DNA of 11,735 nt, from NCBI GenBank assembly GCA_934654765.1, contig CAKUGX010000053.1:1-11735 (forward strand). The letters are read 5' to 3'. Positions 1 through 6,728 of this stretch are shown one piece after another. The notes under the pieces were generated by a model. It did not search any database. It worked only from the letters and a program-made list of their open reading frames with translations, and was not told the DNA's origin. The translations under genes and the position numbers were made by a program. How positions within the stretch are numbered: the first letter of the stretch is position 1; every line of letters starts with the position of its first letter. Source of the DNA: an uncultured Collinsella sp. Its GTDB lineage: Bacteria > Actinomycetota > Coriobacteriia > Coriobacteriales > Coriobacteriaceae.

Positions 1-280
1 CCTCGTGCTGTGGGCGATTCCAGTTTTCGGTGGAAAACGCATAGGCCGAAAGCACGTCGACGCCCAGGCGCACGCAGGCGGTAATGATCTCGCGCAGGGA
101 GACGATGCCTGCCTTGTGGCCCTCGGTGCGGGCAAGACCGCGCGATGTGGCCCAACGGCCGTTGCCGTCCATGATGCACGAGATATGGTGCGGAATGTTA
201 TTGAGGTCAAGGTCGGAAAAACCGACGCCCGCAGGGGCGTCGGCAAAGTACTCGACCAGTTTATGCTCGTCGTATTGCAC
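1..280 (-). CDS. uppS: Undecaprenyl (polyprenyl) diphosphate synthase, N-terminal part; gene runs off the left edge
   Basis: The first 93 residues of a cis-prenyltransferase are visible. This enzyme adds isopentenyl units to farnesyl diphosphate to make the undecaprenyl diphosphate lipid carrier for peptidoglycan and other wall polymers, at the membrane face. After a variable N-terminal stretch of about 30 residues comes the family signature [14 protein letters not shown], with the Mg-binding and catalytic Asp at residue 38, then a Gly-His pair (EGHKAG) and the substrate-pocket motif [11 protein letters not shown]. The rest of the roughly 250-residue family length lies outside the window. The start is GTG at 280: GGAG sits 7 nt upstream inside the last codons of frr, and no in-frame ATG is closer. 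One base separates it from the frr stop, so translational coupling is likely. The frr-uppS order is the usual one in Gram-positives, normally followed by cdsA and dxr. Confidence 0.95.
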   Translation of the reverse strand, partial: MQYDEHKLVEYFADAPAGVGFSDLDLNNIPHHISCIMDGNGRWATSRGLARTEGHKAGIVSLREIITACVRLGVDVLSAYAFSTENWNRPQHE

Positions 281-281
281 C

Positions 282-818
282 TTAGATCTCCATGACCTCG
301 GCTTCTTTTTCCTTCAGAAGCTCCTCGACCTTGGCGACATACTCATCGGTGTGCTTCTGGACCTTGGCCTGCTCGCGACGGACATCGTCCTCGGTGAGCT
401 CCTCATCGCGCTCGAGCTTATTGTTGAAGTCACGACGGATGTTACGGATAGACACCTTGGCCTGCTCGGCGTACTCGCGGCACTCCTTAACGAGCTCGCG
501 ACGACGCTCCTCAGTGGGAGCCGGGAACGGCAGACGAACGACGGTGCCATCGGAGTTGGGGGTAATGCCCAGATCGGAAGCGCCGATGGCCTTGACGATG
601 GCGTTGATGAGCGCCTTGTCCCACGGCTCGATGAGCAGCATGTGGGCCTCGGGGGTCTTGACGGCGGCAACCTGCGTGACCGGCGTGGGGACACCGTAAT
701 AATCAACGGTGATGTCGGACAGAATGTTGGCGTTGGCGCGGCCGGTACGAACCTTGGAGAAGTTATGCTTGAGGGACTCGAGCGACTTGTCCATATGGGC
801 GGTGATGTTCTCTGCCAT
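282..818 (-). CDS. frr: Ribosome recycling factor
   Basis: The 178-residue protein matches RRF (family about 185 residues). RRF acts with EF-G in the cytoplasm to split the post-termination ribosome and free mRNA and tRNA. The N-terminal helix with [12 protein letters not shown] (residues 22-33), the [12 protein letters not shown] turn into domain II (residues 40-51), the [20 protein letters not shown] stretch (80-99), the [10 protein letters not shown] motif, and SIRNIRRD with its conserved Arg residues (123-130) are all in the expected order. The C-terminal helix ends KEAEVMEI. The ATG at 818 has a full AGGAGG 7 nt upstream, placed inside the last codons of pyrH, and only 2 nt separate the two genes. 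frr is therefore co-transcribed with pyrH and probably coupled to it. Confidence 0.98.
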   Translation of the reverse strand: MAENITAHMDKSLESLKHNFSKVRTGRANANILSDITVDYYGVPTPVTQVAAVKTPEAHMLLIEPWDKALINAIVKAIGASDLGITPNSDGTVVRLPFPAPTEERRRELVKECREYAEQAKVSIRNIRRDFNNKLERDEELTEDDVRREQAKVQKHTDEYVAKVEELLKEKEAEVMEI

Positions 819-820
819 GC

Positions 821-1543
821 TTAATCCTCCTGATAGACGAGCGTGCCGACGGGCTCACCCGCGAGCGCGCGTTTGACGGTGTCCTCGCCATCGATGTTGA
901 GGACCAAAATAGGCATACGGTTATCCTGGCACAGGGCCGTAGCCGTGGAATCCATAACCTGCAGGCCGCGAACGAGAACCTCGTGATAGGTAATCTTGTC
1001 AAAACGGACGGCATCGGCACACTTGACGGGATCCTTGTCGTAGATGCCGTCAACCTTGGTGGCTTTAATCAGAATCTCGGCGCCGATCTCGCACGCACGA
1101 AGAGCCGCGGCGGTGTCGGTCGTAAAGTACGGATTGCCCGAACCGGCGGCAAAAATAACGACATTGCCCTTGGAAAGATGGTTGATGGCGCGACGGCGAA
1201 TATAGGGCTCGCAGATCTCGTTCATCTGGATAGCGCTCATCACGCGGCAGGGAACATCGTTATGCTCGAAGGCATCCTGCAGGGCGAGCGCGTTCATAAC
1301 GGTCGCGAGCATGCCCATGTAGTCGGCCTGAGCACGCTCCATGCCACCGGCAGCGCCGGCCATGCCGCGGAAAATATTGCCGCCGCCGACAACGACGCCG
1401 ACCTCATGGCCAACGGCGAGCAGCTCCTTGACCTGCTTGGCAAGATGGTCGGTAACCTTGGGGTCGATGCCATATTGGCCGTCGCCCATCAGTGCTTCGC
1501 CGGAAAGCTTAAGAAGCACGCGTTTATATCGGATGTCGGACAA
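821..1543 (-). CDS. pyrH: UMP kinase (uridylate kinase)
   Basis: The 240-residue amino-acid-kinase fold protein phosphorylates UMP to UDP with ATP. It is the bacterial hexameric UMP kinase, unrelated to eukaryotic UMP/CMP kinase. Visible motifs are KLSGEALMG (12-20, phosphate loop), [10 protein letters not shown] (51-60), [13 protein letters not shown] (74-86, UMP site), [11 protein letters not shown] (137-147), [13 protein letters not shown] (160-172, ATP site) and MDSTA (197-201). The start codon is TTG at 1543. A strong AAAGGAGG lies 6 nt upstream, and the protein then begins [15 protein letters not shown] as expected, so TTG is the true start. The gene follows a terminator behind tsf and heads a pyrH-frr-uppS unit. 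It may use its own weak promoter (see 1573-1601) as well as read-through from rpsB-tsf. Confidence 0.98.
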   Translation of the reverse strand: MSDIRYKRVLLKLSGEALMGDGQYGIDPKVTDHLAKQVKELLAVGHEVGVVVGGGNIFRGMAGAAGGMERAQADYMGMLATVMNALALQDAFEHNDVPCRVMSAIQMNEICEPYIRRRAINHLSKGNVVIFAAGSGNPYFTTDTAAALRACEIGAEILIKATKVDGIYDKDPVKCADAVRFDKITYHEVLVRGLQVMDSTATALCQDNRMPILVLNIDGEDTVKRALAGEPVGTLVYQED

Positions 1544-1572
1544 AGCGATCCTCCTTTAATTAGACTCTCAAT

Positions 1573-1601
1573 ATGATAACAAAGGCTTAACGGGGAGCCA
1601 T
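1573..1601 (-). promoter_or_regulatory. Possible weak promoter for pyrH
   Basis: TATCAT (1573-1578) matches the -10 consensus at five of six bases and equals the -10 of the rpsB promoter. Seventeen bases upstream is ATGGCT (1596-1601), only three of six for the -35. It lies in the only gap available between the tsf terminator and pyrH. The -35 is poor, so this is a candidate and not a firm call. Confidence 0.3.
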
Positions 1602-1602
1602 G

Positions 1603-1637
1603 AAAAAGCAGGCTGTGAGTAAAACCCACAGCCTGCT
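1603..1637 (-). terminator. Intrinsic terminator after tsf
   Basis: On the minus strand AGCAGGCTGTG pairs perfectly (11 bp) with CACAGCCTGCT around a 9-nt loop and runs straight into five T residues. It starts about 23 nt past the tsf stop. There is no T-run on the opposite side, so it acts only on minus-strand transcripts. It separates rpsB-tsf from pyrH-frr-uppS. Confidence 0.88.
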
Positions 1638-1660
1638 CATTACCAGCTACAAGAGCTTAT

Positions 1661-2530
1661 TTACTCGCCACGGACCAGACGGTCAAAGGCAACGACGGTA
1701 ATGGTGTCGCCGAGCTCCTTGGAGACCTGCTCAGCGTACTTCTTGATGGTGAGGGAGCTGTCCTTGATGAACTCCTGCTCGGTGAGCACGGACTGCTTGT
1801 AGAACTTCTCCAGACGGCCAACAGCCATCTTCTCCTGGATAGCCTCGGGCTTGCCGGACTCGGCAGCCTGAGCCATGTAGATCTGCTTCTCGTGCTCGAC
1901 GGTCTCGGCCGGAACCTGATCGCGGGTAGCGCAGATCGGGGCGACGGCGGCAACCTGAAGGGCAACATCGTGAGCGAAGGTCTTGAAGGACTCGGCCTGA
2001 GCGGTCTCGGCCTTCTCGAAGGCGAACTCGACGAGGACGCCGATCTTACCACCCATGTGGATGTAAGAAGCGAGCGCGCCGTTCTCGGCCTTGCGGGCGG
2101 CGAAGCGGGAAATCTTCATGTTCTCGCCCATGATGTGAATCATCTCGGTGAGCTCGGAGGAAACGGTCTCCTCGCCCATCGGCTTCTCGAGCAGAGCGTC
2201 GACGTCAGCAGGCTCGGTGGTAGCGACAACCTCAGCGACCTTAGAAGCAAAGCCGGTGAACTTGGCGTTGGAGCCAACGAAGTCGGTCTCGCAGGAGAGC
2301 TCGAGCAGAGCGCCGGTCTTGCCATCCTCGGAGACGAACGCGGCGACAGCGCCCTCGTTGGTCTCACGGCCAGCCTTCTTGGCAGCCTTGGCAAGGCCGT
2401 TCTTACGCAGAACGTCGACAGCGGCGTCCATGTCGCCGTCAGCCTCGACGAGAGCCTTCTTGCACTCCATCATCGGGGAGTCGGTCATCTCGCGGAGCTG
2501 CTTGACCATAGCGGCGGTAATCTGGGCCAT
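1661..2530 (-). CDS. tsf: Elongation factor Ts
   Basis: The 289-residue EF-Ts is the guanine-nucleotide exchange factor that reloads EF-Tu with GTP in the cytoplasm. The N-terminal UBA-like helical bundle (about 1-55) contains VKQLREMTDSPMMECKKAL. It is followed by the nucleotide-exchange motif CETDFV (80-85), which inserts into EF-Tu, and by two core repeats with GGKIGVLVE in the second. Length fits the family (E. coli about 283). The start is ATG at 2530: AAAGGA sits 7 nt upstream, and the protein starts MAQITAAMVKQL. An in-frame ATG 15 nt further up (2545) is rejected because it lies upstream of that ribosome binding site. The gene follows rpsB by 45 nt with no terminator between them, as in most bacteria, so the two share one mRNA. 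Confidence 0.98.
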   Translation of the reverse strand: MAQITAAMVKQLREMTDSPMMECKKALVEADGDMDAAVDVLRKNGLAKAAKKAGRETNEGAVAAFVSEDGKTGALLELSCETDFVGSNAKFTGFASKVAEVVATTEPADVDALLEKPMGEETVSSELTEMIHIMGENMKISRFAARKAENGALASYIHMGGKIGVLVEFAFEKAETAQAESFKTFAHDVALQVAAVAPICATRDQVPAETVEHEKQIYMAQAAESGKPEAIQEKMAVGRLEKFYKQSVLTEQEFIKDSSLTIKKYAEQVSKELGDTITVVAFDRLVRGE

Positions 2531-2575
2531 TGTGGTTCCTTTCAAAGAGATGAAAAAGAATTAACTAAGAATGAT

Positions 2576-3304
2576 TTACTCGGCCTTGGGCTCAGCGGCC
2601 ATCTCGGCCTCGGAGACCTGCTCCTTGCCGGAGCCAGCGAGGCAGGCGTCAGCCATGAGCTCGCACATAAGGGTGACAGCAGAGATAGCGTCATCGTTGC
2701 AGGGGATGCCGTACTCGACCTCGTCGGGATCGGAGTTGGTGTCGATCAGAGCGACGACGGGGATGTTCAGGCGCTGAGCCTCCTTGATGGCGTTCTCCTC
2801 GCGCTTGGTGTCGATGACGAAGAGAGCCTGGGGCAGACCCTTCATGTCGCGGGCGCCACCGAGGTTGGTCTGGAGCTTGGTGAGCTCCTTGCCGAGCACA
2901 GCCTGCTCCTTCTTGGGGAGCACTGCCATGCGGCCGTCCTCGACCATGGCCTCGAGCTCCTCCATGCGGTTGATGCGGGAGCGGATGGTGACGAAGTTGG
3001 TCAGCATGCCGCCGAGCCAACGCTGGTTGATGTAAGGCATGTTGGCGCGCTCAGCAGCGTTCTTGACGGCCTCCTGAGCCTGCTTCTTGGTGCCGACGAA
3101 CAGCACGTTGCCACCCTTGGCGACGTTCTTGACGAAGGTGTAGGCCTGGTCGGCGTCGAGGATGGTCTGCTTGAGGTCGAGGATGTAGATGCCGTTGCGC
3201 TCACCGAAGATGAACGGCTTCATCTTGGGGTTCCAGCGACGGGTCTGGTGACCGAAGTGGCAGCCGGCCTCGAGCAGGGTGCGGATATTAATCTTGGTAG
3301 CCAT
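2576..3304 (-). CDS. rpsB: 30S ribosomal protein S2
   Basis: The 242-residue protein is S2, one of the last proteins to join the 30S subunit and a neighbour of S1. The start [20 protein letters not shown] is followed by [19 protein letters not shown], the family signature. Further on are [22 protein letters not shown], a coiled-coil insert rich in Glu and Met, and [23 protein letters not shown] near the C-terminus. The last 20 residues form an acidic, Ala/Glu-rich tail of the kind that varies between genera. The ATG at 3304 has a perfect AGGAGG 6 nt upstream. It heads the rpsB-tsf transcript, with its own promoter and a structured leader of about 136 nt. S2 represses its own operon through the leader in E. 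coli; whether that holds here is inference. Confidence 0.98.
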   Translation of the reverse strand: MATKINIRTLLEAGCHFGHQTRRWNPKMKPFIFGERNGIYILDLKQTILDADQAYTFVKNVAKGGNVLFVGTKKQAQEAVKNAAERANMPYINQRWLGGMLTNFVTIRSRINRMEELEAMVEDGRMAVLPKKEQAVLGKELTKLQTNLGGARDMKGLPQALFVIDTKREENAIKEAQRLNIPVVALIDTNSDPDEVEYGIPCNDDAISAVTLMCELMADACLAGSGKEQVSEAEMAAEPKAE

Positions 3305-3440
3305 GTTAAACCTCCTGTGGTTTGCCTCCGCGCGGGGTCATCCTCCAAAACCAACCCGGACATGTGCTACCAAAGCCCGGGCACCACGGTATGAAGTAGC
3401 CGCGCGTGCGTGATAAAAACCTGTTGCCGTGAAGCAACCC
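3305..3440 (-). promoter_or_regulatory. Structured 5' leader of rpsB, candidate autoregulatory RNA
   Basis: From the predicted +1 (about 3440) to the start codon the leader can form several helices. There is a hairpin at the very 5' end (3423-3438, GTTGC/GCAAC) followed shortly by five U (3415-3419). A 7-bp long-range helix CGCGCGG (3400-3406) with CCGCGCG (3329-3335) encloses a CCCGG/CCGGG stem (3377-3381 with 3355-3359). Near the start codon, AAACC (3319-3323) can pair with GGTTT (3308-3312), which covers the last GG of the Shine-Dalgarno. The same segment (CAAACCA, 3318-3324) can instead pair with TGGTTTTG upstream (3346-3353, one bulge), which would free it. Pairings were read by eye. I do not recognise a named RNA family. 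Confidence 0.5.
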
Positions 3441-3445
3441 GATGA

Positions 3446-3474
3446 ATGATAGCAGGAATGCATCTTCCTGCCAA
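3446..3474 (-). promoter_or_regulatory. rpsB promoter with dyad in the spacer
   Basis: TTGGCA (-35, 3469-3474) and TATCAT (-10, 3446-3451) are separated by exactly 17 bp. TGC directly before the -10 gives an extended -10 element. Transcription should start near 3440, about 136 nt before rpsB. The spacer and the end of the -35 hold a perfect inverted repeat, GCAGGAA-N6-TTCCTGC (3452-3471), which could be an operator. The element lies about 50 bp beyond the xerC stop, in the gap where the upstream operon ends. Confidence 0.82.
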
Positions 3475-3523
3475 CCCGCAATCAAAACCACACACCTGAG
3501 CGCGGCGCGGGACGTCCCAGCCA

Positions 3524-4444
3524 CTATTCGCCGCGGGGATGGGCTTGAGCCACAGCCCGCTTAAGCCGATCGGGTGTGAGATGCGTGTAGATCTGCGTCG
3601 TGGACAGGCTCGCATGGCCCAGCAGCTCTTGAACCGAGCGCAGGTCCGCACCGCCCTCGAGCAAGTCGGTCGCAAAGGTATGGCGCATCGCATGCGGGGC
3701 GATGTCGGCCGGAATGCCGGCGAGCGTCGCCAGCGTATGGAACCGCCGCCGGAGGATGGCGGCGCTCATGCGATTGCCGCGCGCCGATATAAGCAGCGGA
3801 TGCGGCCCGGTAGCGAGGTCACGGCGCTTTGCCTGAGCAAGCAACTCCGGCCTCCCCTCCTCAATATAGAGACGCGTCACCTCGAGCGCACGACGATACA
3901 GGGGGACGATACGTTCCTTGCCCCCCTTGCCCCACAGGCGCAACGTGCGTTCGGACCAAGCGATGGACTCCACATTGAGTGCTGCGAGCTCAGAGATACG
4001 GGCGCCAGATGCATAGAGCAGCTCGAGCATCGCCGCATCGCGCAGTCCCGCAGGCGTCGATGTATCAGGCGTCTTGAGCAGCGCCTCGACCTGCAGGGTC
4101 GTAAGGACGCCCGGCAGGTCACGCGGCAGCTTGGGCGATGCGATCGCCGAGACCGCATCGCCCTCGACAATCCCCTCGGCAGCCATCCAACGATAGAGCG
4201 ATCGGATAGCCGACAGGTGCGCCGCAAGCGTTCGGGGAGCCACCTGCTCACGCGAAAACTCGGCAAGATAGCGACGAATGGTGCGCACGTCGGCAGCGAA
4301 TGCATCGATATCCTCGCGCTCGCACCAGGCAGCGAAGCGCTCCAGCCTCGAGCCATAGGCCGTCACCGTGTTGGGAGAAAGTCCCTCGACGCGTGCGATA
4401 TAGGCGATAAACGAGTCGACGGTGTCGTACAGGTCAAAGGCTAT
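3524..4444 (-). CDS. xerC: Tyrosine recombinase XerC/XerD family; start codon uncertain (AUA at 4444, or GTG at 4366)
   Basis: This site-specific recombinase of the Xer type normally acts at dif with FtsK to resolve chromosome dimers. Numbered from 4444 (306 residues), the catalytic set is complete: R149 (GARISEL), K173 (WGKGGKER), H251 and R254 (HAMRHTFAT), H277 (LLGHASLSTTQIYTH) and nucleophile Y286. The N-terminal core-binding domain begins FDLYDTVDSFIAYI...GLSPNTV, the classic first helix. This stretch lies upstream of the first normal start, GTG at 4366, which would leave 280 residues and cut off helix 1. The frame is open back to a TGA at 4492-4490 but holds no ATG, GTG or TTG before 4366. 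ATA at 4444-4442 overlaps the trmFO stop and has GGAGG 9 nt upstream, so AUA (or a later CUG) initiation is plausible. The xerC versus xerD name is not settled. trmFO-xerC adjacency is common in Gram-positives. Confidence 0.93.
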   Translation of the reverse strand: MAFDLYDTVDSFIAYIARVEGLSPNTVTAYGSRLERFAAWCEREDIDAFAADVRTIRRYLAEFSREQVAPRTLAAHLSAIRSLYRWMAAEGIVEGDAVSAIASPKLPRDLPGVLTTLQVEALLKTPDTSTPAGLRDAAMLELLYASGARISELAALNVESIAWSERTLRLWGKGGKERIVPLYRRALEVTRLYIEEGRPELLAQAKRRDLATGPHPLLISARGNRMSAAILRRRFHTLATLAGIPADIAPHAMRHTFATDLLEGGADLRSVQELLGHASLSTTQIYTHLTPDRLKRAVAQAHPRGE

Positions 4445-5778
4445 GACCGGTCGCCTCCAAACAGATCGGGGCGAGTAGACAGATAGGCGTCAAGGGCCTC
4501 GAGCGCACGGTCCGCATAGGCCTGGTAGCGGTCGCGCTTGCTGCGGCGCTTACCATCCTCGAGTGGCGGCAGCAGGCCAAAGTTGACATGCATGGGCTGA
4601 TAGCCCACGGTGGCAGGATCGGTCGCATAGCCCACGAGCGCACCCAGGGCACCCACACGCGGCAACTCGACGCCCGCGGCACCGATAGCATCGGCATAGG
4701 TGTTGAGCGCCGCGAGCAGACCTGTCGCCACGGCTTCCATGTACCCCTCGGTGCCGGTGATCTGACCGGCCAGGCGCACACCGGTACCGGGCACGGCAAA
4801 GGTGCCATCGAGCACGTGCGGGGCGTCGACAAAAGTATTGCGGTGCATGACACCGTAGCGGAAGAACTCAGCGTTCTCCAGGCCCGGCACCATATGGAAG
4901 ACGCGCTTCTGCTCGCCAAAGGTCAGGTTGGTCTGGAAGCCCACCAGGTTATAGGCGGTCTTCTCCTTGTTCTCGGCACGCAGCTGAATCGCCGCCCAGG
5001 GGCGACGTCCGGTACGCGGGTCGGTGAGGCCGACGGGCTTCATGGCACCAAAGCGGATGGCATCCTTGCCCGTGCGCGCGACCTCCTCGGCGGGCTGGCA
5101 GGCCTGGAACAGATCGCCGCCCTCAAAGTCCTTGAGCACCACGCGGTCGGCCGTGGTAAGCGCCTCGATAAAGGCCTCGTACTCTTCCTTGTTGAGCGGA
5201 GCGTTGAGATAGTCGCCGCTCCCCTGCTCCTCGTAGCGCGACTGCGAGAACAGCACGTCCATATCGAGCGTGGAGGCATCGACGATCGGCGCCGCGGCAT
5301 CGAAGAACGCAAGGGCGTCGCCACCGACGAGCTTCATGACCTCTTCGCTCAGCGCCGGCGAGCACAGGGGGCCGGCGGCAATGACCACATGGCCTTCGGG
5401 AATCTGCGTGACCTCGCCGCGAACGATCTCGATATTAGGACGGGCGGCAACCTCGGCCTCGACAAGCTCGGAAAACTTGACGCGGTCGACTGCCAAGGCG
5501 CCACCGGCGGGAACAGCCGCGCGATGGGCGCAATCGAGCAGGACTGAACCCATGCGCTCAAGCTCGGCCTTCAGCAAACCAGCCGCGGAATCCGGACGGG
5601 TCGACTTAAACGAATTGGAACAGACGAGCTCTGCCAGGTGATCGGTATGGTGGGCCGGGGAGCTCACCTGGGGGCGCATCTCGCACAGCTTTACGGCAAA
5701 CCCGCGGTCTGCCAGTTGGATCGCACATTCCGAACCCGCCAGACCGCCACCGATAACCGTCACCTGATCAAACAGCAT
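4441..5778 (-). CDS. trmFO: Methylenetetrahydrofolate-tRNA-(uracil-5-)-methyltransferase TrmFO
   Basis: The 445-residue flavoprotein makes ribothymidine (m5U54) in the T-loop of tRNAs, using methylenetetrahydrofolate and FADH2/NAD(P)H in place of S-adenosylmethionine. The N-terminal FAD-binding loop is VTVIGGGLAGSE. The GidA-like body follows with ELVCSNSFKS, whose Cys53 corresponds to the conserved Cys of B. subtilis TrmFO, and FQACQPAEE, whose Cys227 corresponds to the second active-site Cys. GQITGTEGYMEA near residue 340 and the C-terminal HVNFGLLPPL stretch complete the family pattern. It is shorter than MnmG (about 620) and lacks that protein's tRNA-binding tail, which excludes MnmG. The ATG at 5778 is chosen because AGAAAGG lies 9 nt upstream; a TTG two codons earlier is too close to that site. 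The gene follows dprA by 14 nt and overlaps the extended xerC frame. Confidence 0.97.
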   Translation of the reverse strand: MLFDQVTVIGGGLAGSECAIQLADRGFAVKLCEMRPQVSSPAHHTDHLAELVCSNSFKSTRPDSAAGLLKAELERMGSVLLDCAHRAAVPAGGALAVDRVKFSELVEAEVAARPNIEIVRGEVTQIPEGHVVIAAGPLCSPALSEEVMKLVGGDALAFFDAAAPIVDASTLDMDVLFSQSRYEEQGSGDYLNAPLNKEEYEAFIEALTTADRVVLKDFEGGDLFQACQPAEEVARTGKDAIRFGAMKPVGLTDPRTGRRPWAAIQLRAENKEKTAYNLVGFQTNLTFGEQKRVFHMVPGLENAEFFRYGVMHRNTFVDAPHVLDGTFAVPGTGVRLAGQITGTEGYMEAVATGLLAALNTYADAIGAAGVELPRVGALGALVGYATDPATVGYQPMHVNFGLLPPLEDGKRRSKRDRYQAYADRALEALDAYLSTRPDLFGGDRS

Positions 5779-5792
5779 CTGCAAACACCTTT

Positions 5793-6728
5793 CTAATTGA
5801 CACGTTTTCCATTGTGACCGAAGGGTGTCTGGGCGTGAAGGGCAAACTTGGAGGGCGCATACCTTCCATCCATCATGCGCTCGATAAGGCCCTCGAGTTC
5901 AAGCGAACCCAAGAGTTTGAGTACGCCGACGGCATCGAGCGAGACGAGCGCCGCGATGTCGTCGACTTTGAGCGGAGAGGCGATGAGCGCATGCATCACG
6001 GTCTGCTGCGTTTGATCCAGGTCGGCAATGCCGGGAGCATCGGGGCGCGAGTAGCGCAGGGTGCCGTAGATTCGCGAGATGGCCATCTCAATAGACTCCT
6101 CGTCAATAATGCAGCAGGCCCCGTTGGCGATGAGGTAGTTGGTCCCGCGCGACTCGGGTGACAAAATGGAACCCGGTACCGCAAGCAGTTCTCGCCCCAG
6201 GTCCATGGCGGCCTCCGCCGTCGAGAACGTGCCCGAGGGCATGCCGGCCTCCGACACGAAAAGCGCCTGCGAAAGCGCGGCAATCACCCGGTTACGCCGC
6301 GGAAAGGCAAACTTGCGAGGACCCATGCCCCACGGGGAGATCGACACGACCGCGCCACCCGTATCGAGCGTGCGCGTAATAAGCCCCGCGCTCGAGCGCG
6401 GATAGACCACGTCGGCGCCCGTCCCCAGCACCACGACGTGTTTGCCGCCAGCGTTGACCGCAGCCCAACCCGAGGCCTGGTCGCAACCGACCGCGCCGCC
6501 CGAAACTACCGCCACTCCCGCCTCGACCGCCACCTTTGCCGCAAGCTCTGCCACGGCAAGACCATACGGCGAGGCCTTGCGCGCGCCGATGATGGAGAGC
6601 GCGGGCGTCGAAAGCACCTCGGGGTTGCCGCGCACATAGAGCGTCTGGGGTACATCAGAAAGCTCCAAAACAGTCTCGGGATACAACGCATCACCTGGAT
6701 GCAGCTCGAAGGTCCCCTCGGTCATCAT
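5793..6728 (-). CDS. dprA: DNA-processing protein DprA (Smf)
   Basis: The 311-residue DprA/Smf protein binds incoming single-stranded DNA and loads RecA during natural transformation. The Rossmann-like core runs from about residue 13: YVRGN (31-35), SIIGARKASPYG (45-56, the Gly-Ser/Ala-Arg motif), VVSGGAVGCD (74-83), VVVLGTGADVVYP (98-110), FPRRNRVIAALS (142-153), SGTFSTAEAAMDLGRELLAVPG (165-186) and SRGTNYLIANGA (193-204). A C-terminal winged-helix domain (about 240-290) is present. Two points are odd. The usual SGLARGID motif reads SGGAVGCD, without its Arg. The N-terminal SAM domain common in the family is absent. ATG at 6728 overlaps the comM stop (ATGA) and has AAGGAGG 5-6 nt upstream, so the upstream open frame inside comM is not used. 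The next ATG (6725) is equally possible. Confidence 0.96.
   Translation of the reverse strand: MMTEGTFELHPGDALYPETVLELSDVPQTLYVRGNPEVLSTPALSIIGARKASPYGLAVAELAAKVAVEAGVAVVSGGAVGCDQASGWAAVNAGGKHVVVLGTGADVVYPRSSAGLITRTLDTGGAVVSISPWGMGPRKFAFPRRNRVIAALSQALFVSEAGMPSGTFSTAEAAMDLGRELLAVPGSILSPESRGTNYLIANGACCIIDEESIEMAISRIYGTLRYSRPDAPGIADLDQTQQTVMHALIASPLKVDDIAALVSLDAVGVLKLLGSLELEGLIERMMDGRYAPSKFALHAQTPFGHNGKRVN

Noticed and set aside
1892..3394. A 500-codon plus-strand open frame opposite tsf and rpsB
   Set aside because: It is antisense to two unmistakable genes, its protein is a low-complexity Leu/Gly/Asp/Val-rich string of the kind produced by reading GC-rich codons backwards, and it has no convincing ribosome binding site.
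3511..3520. GGGACGTCCC palindrome just past xerC as a terminator
   Set aside because: Only three pairs can form around a 4-nt loop and there is no T-run after it.
4441..5778. MnmG (GidA) as the identity of the flavoprotein
   Set aside because: The length of about 445 residues, the ELVCSNSFKS and FQACQPAEE cysteines, and the neighbour xerC all fit TrmFO and not the 620-residue MnmG.
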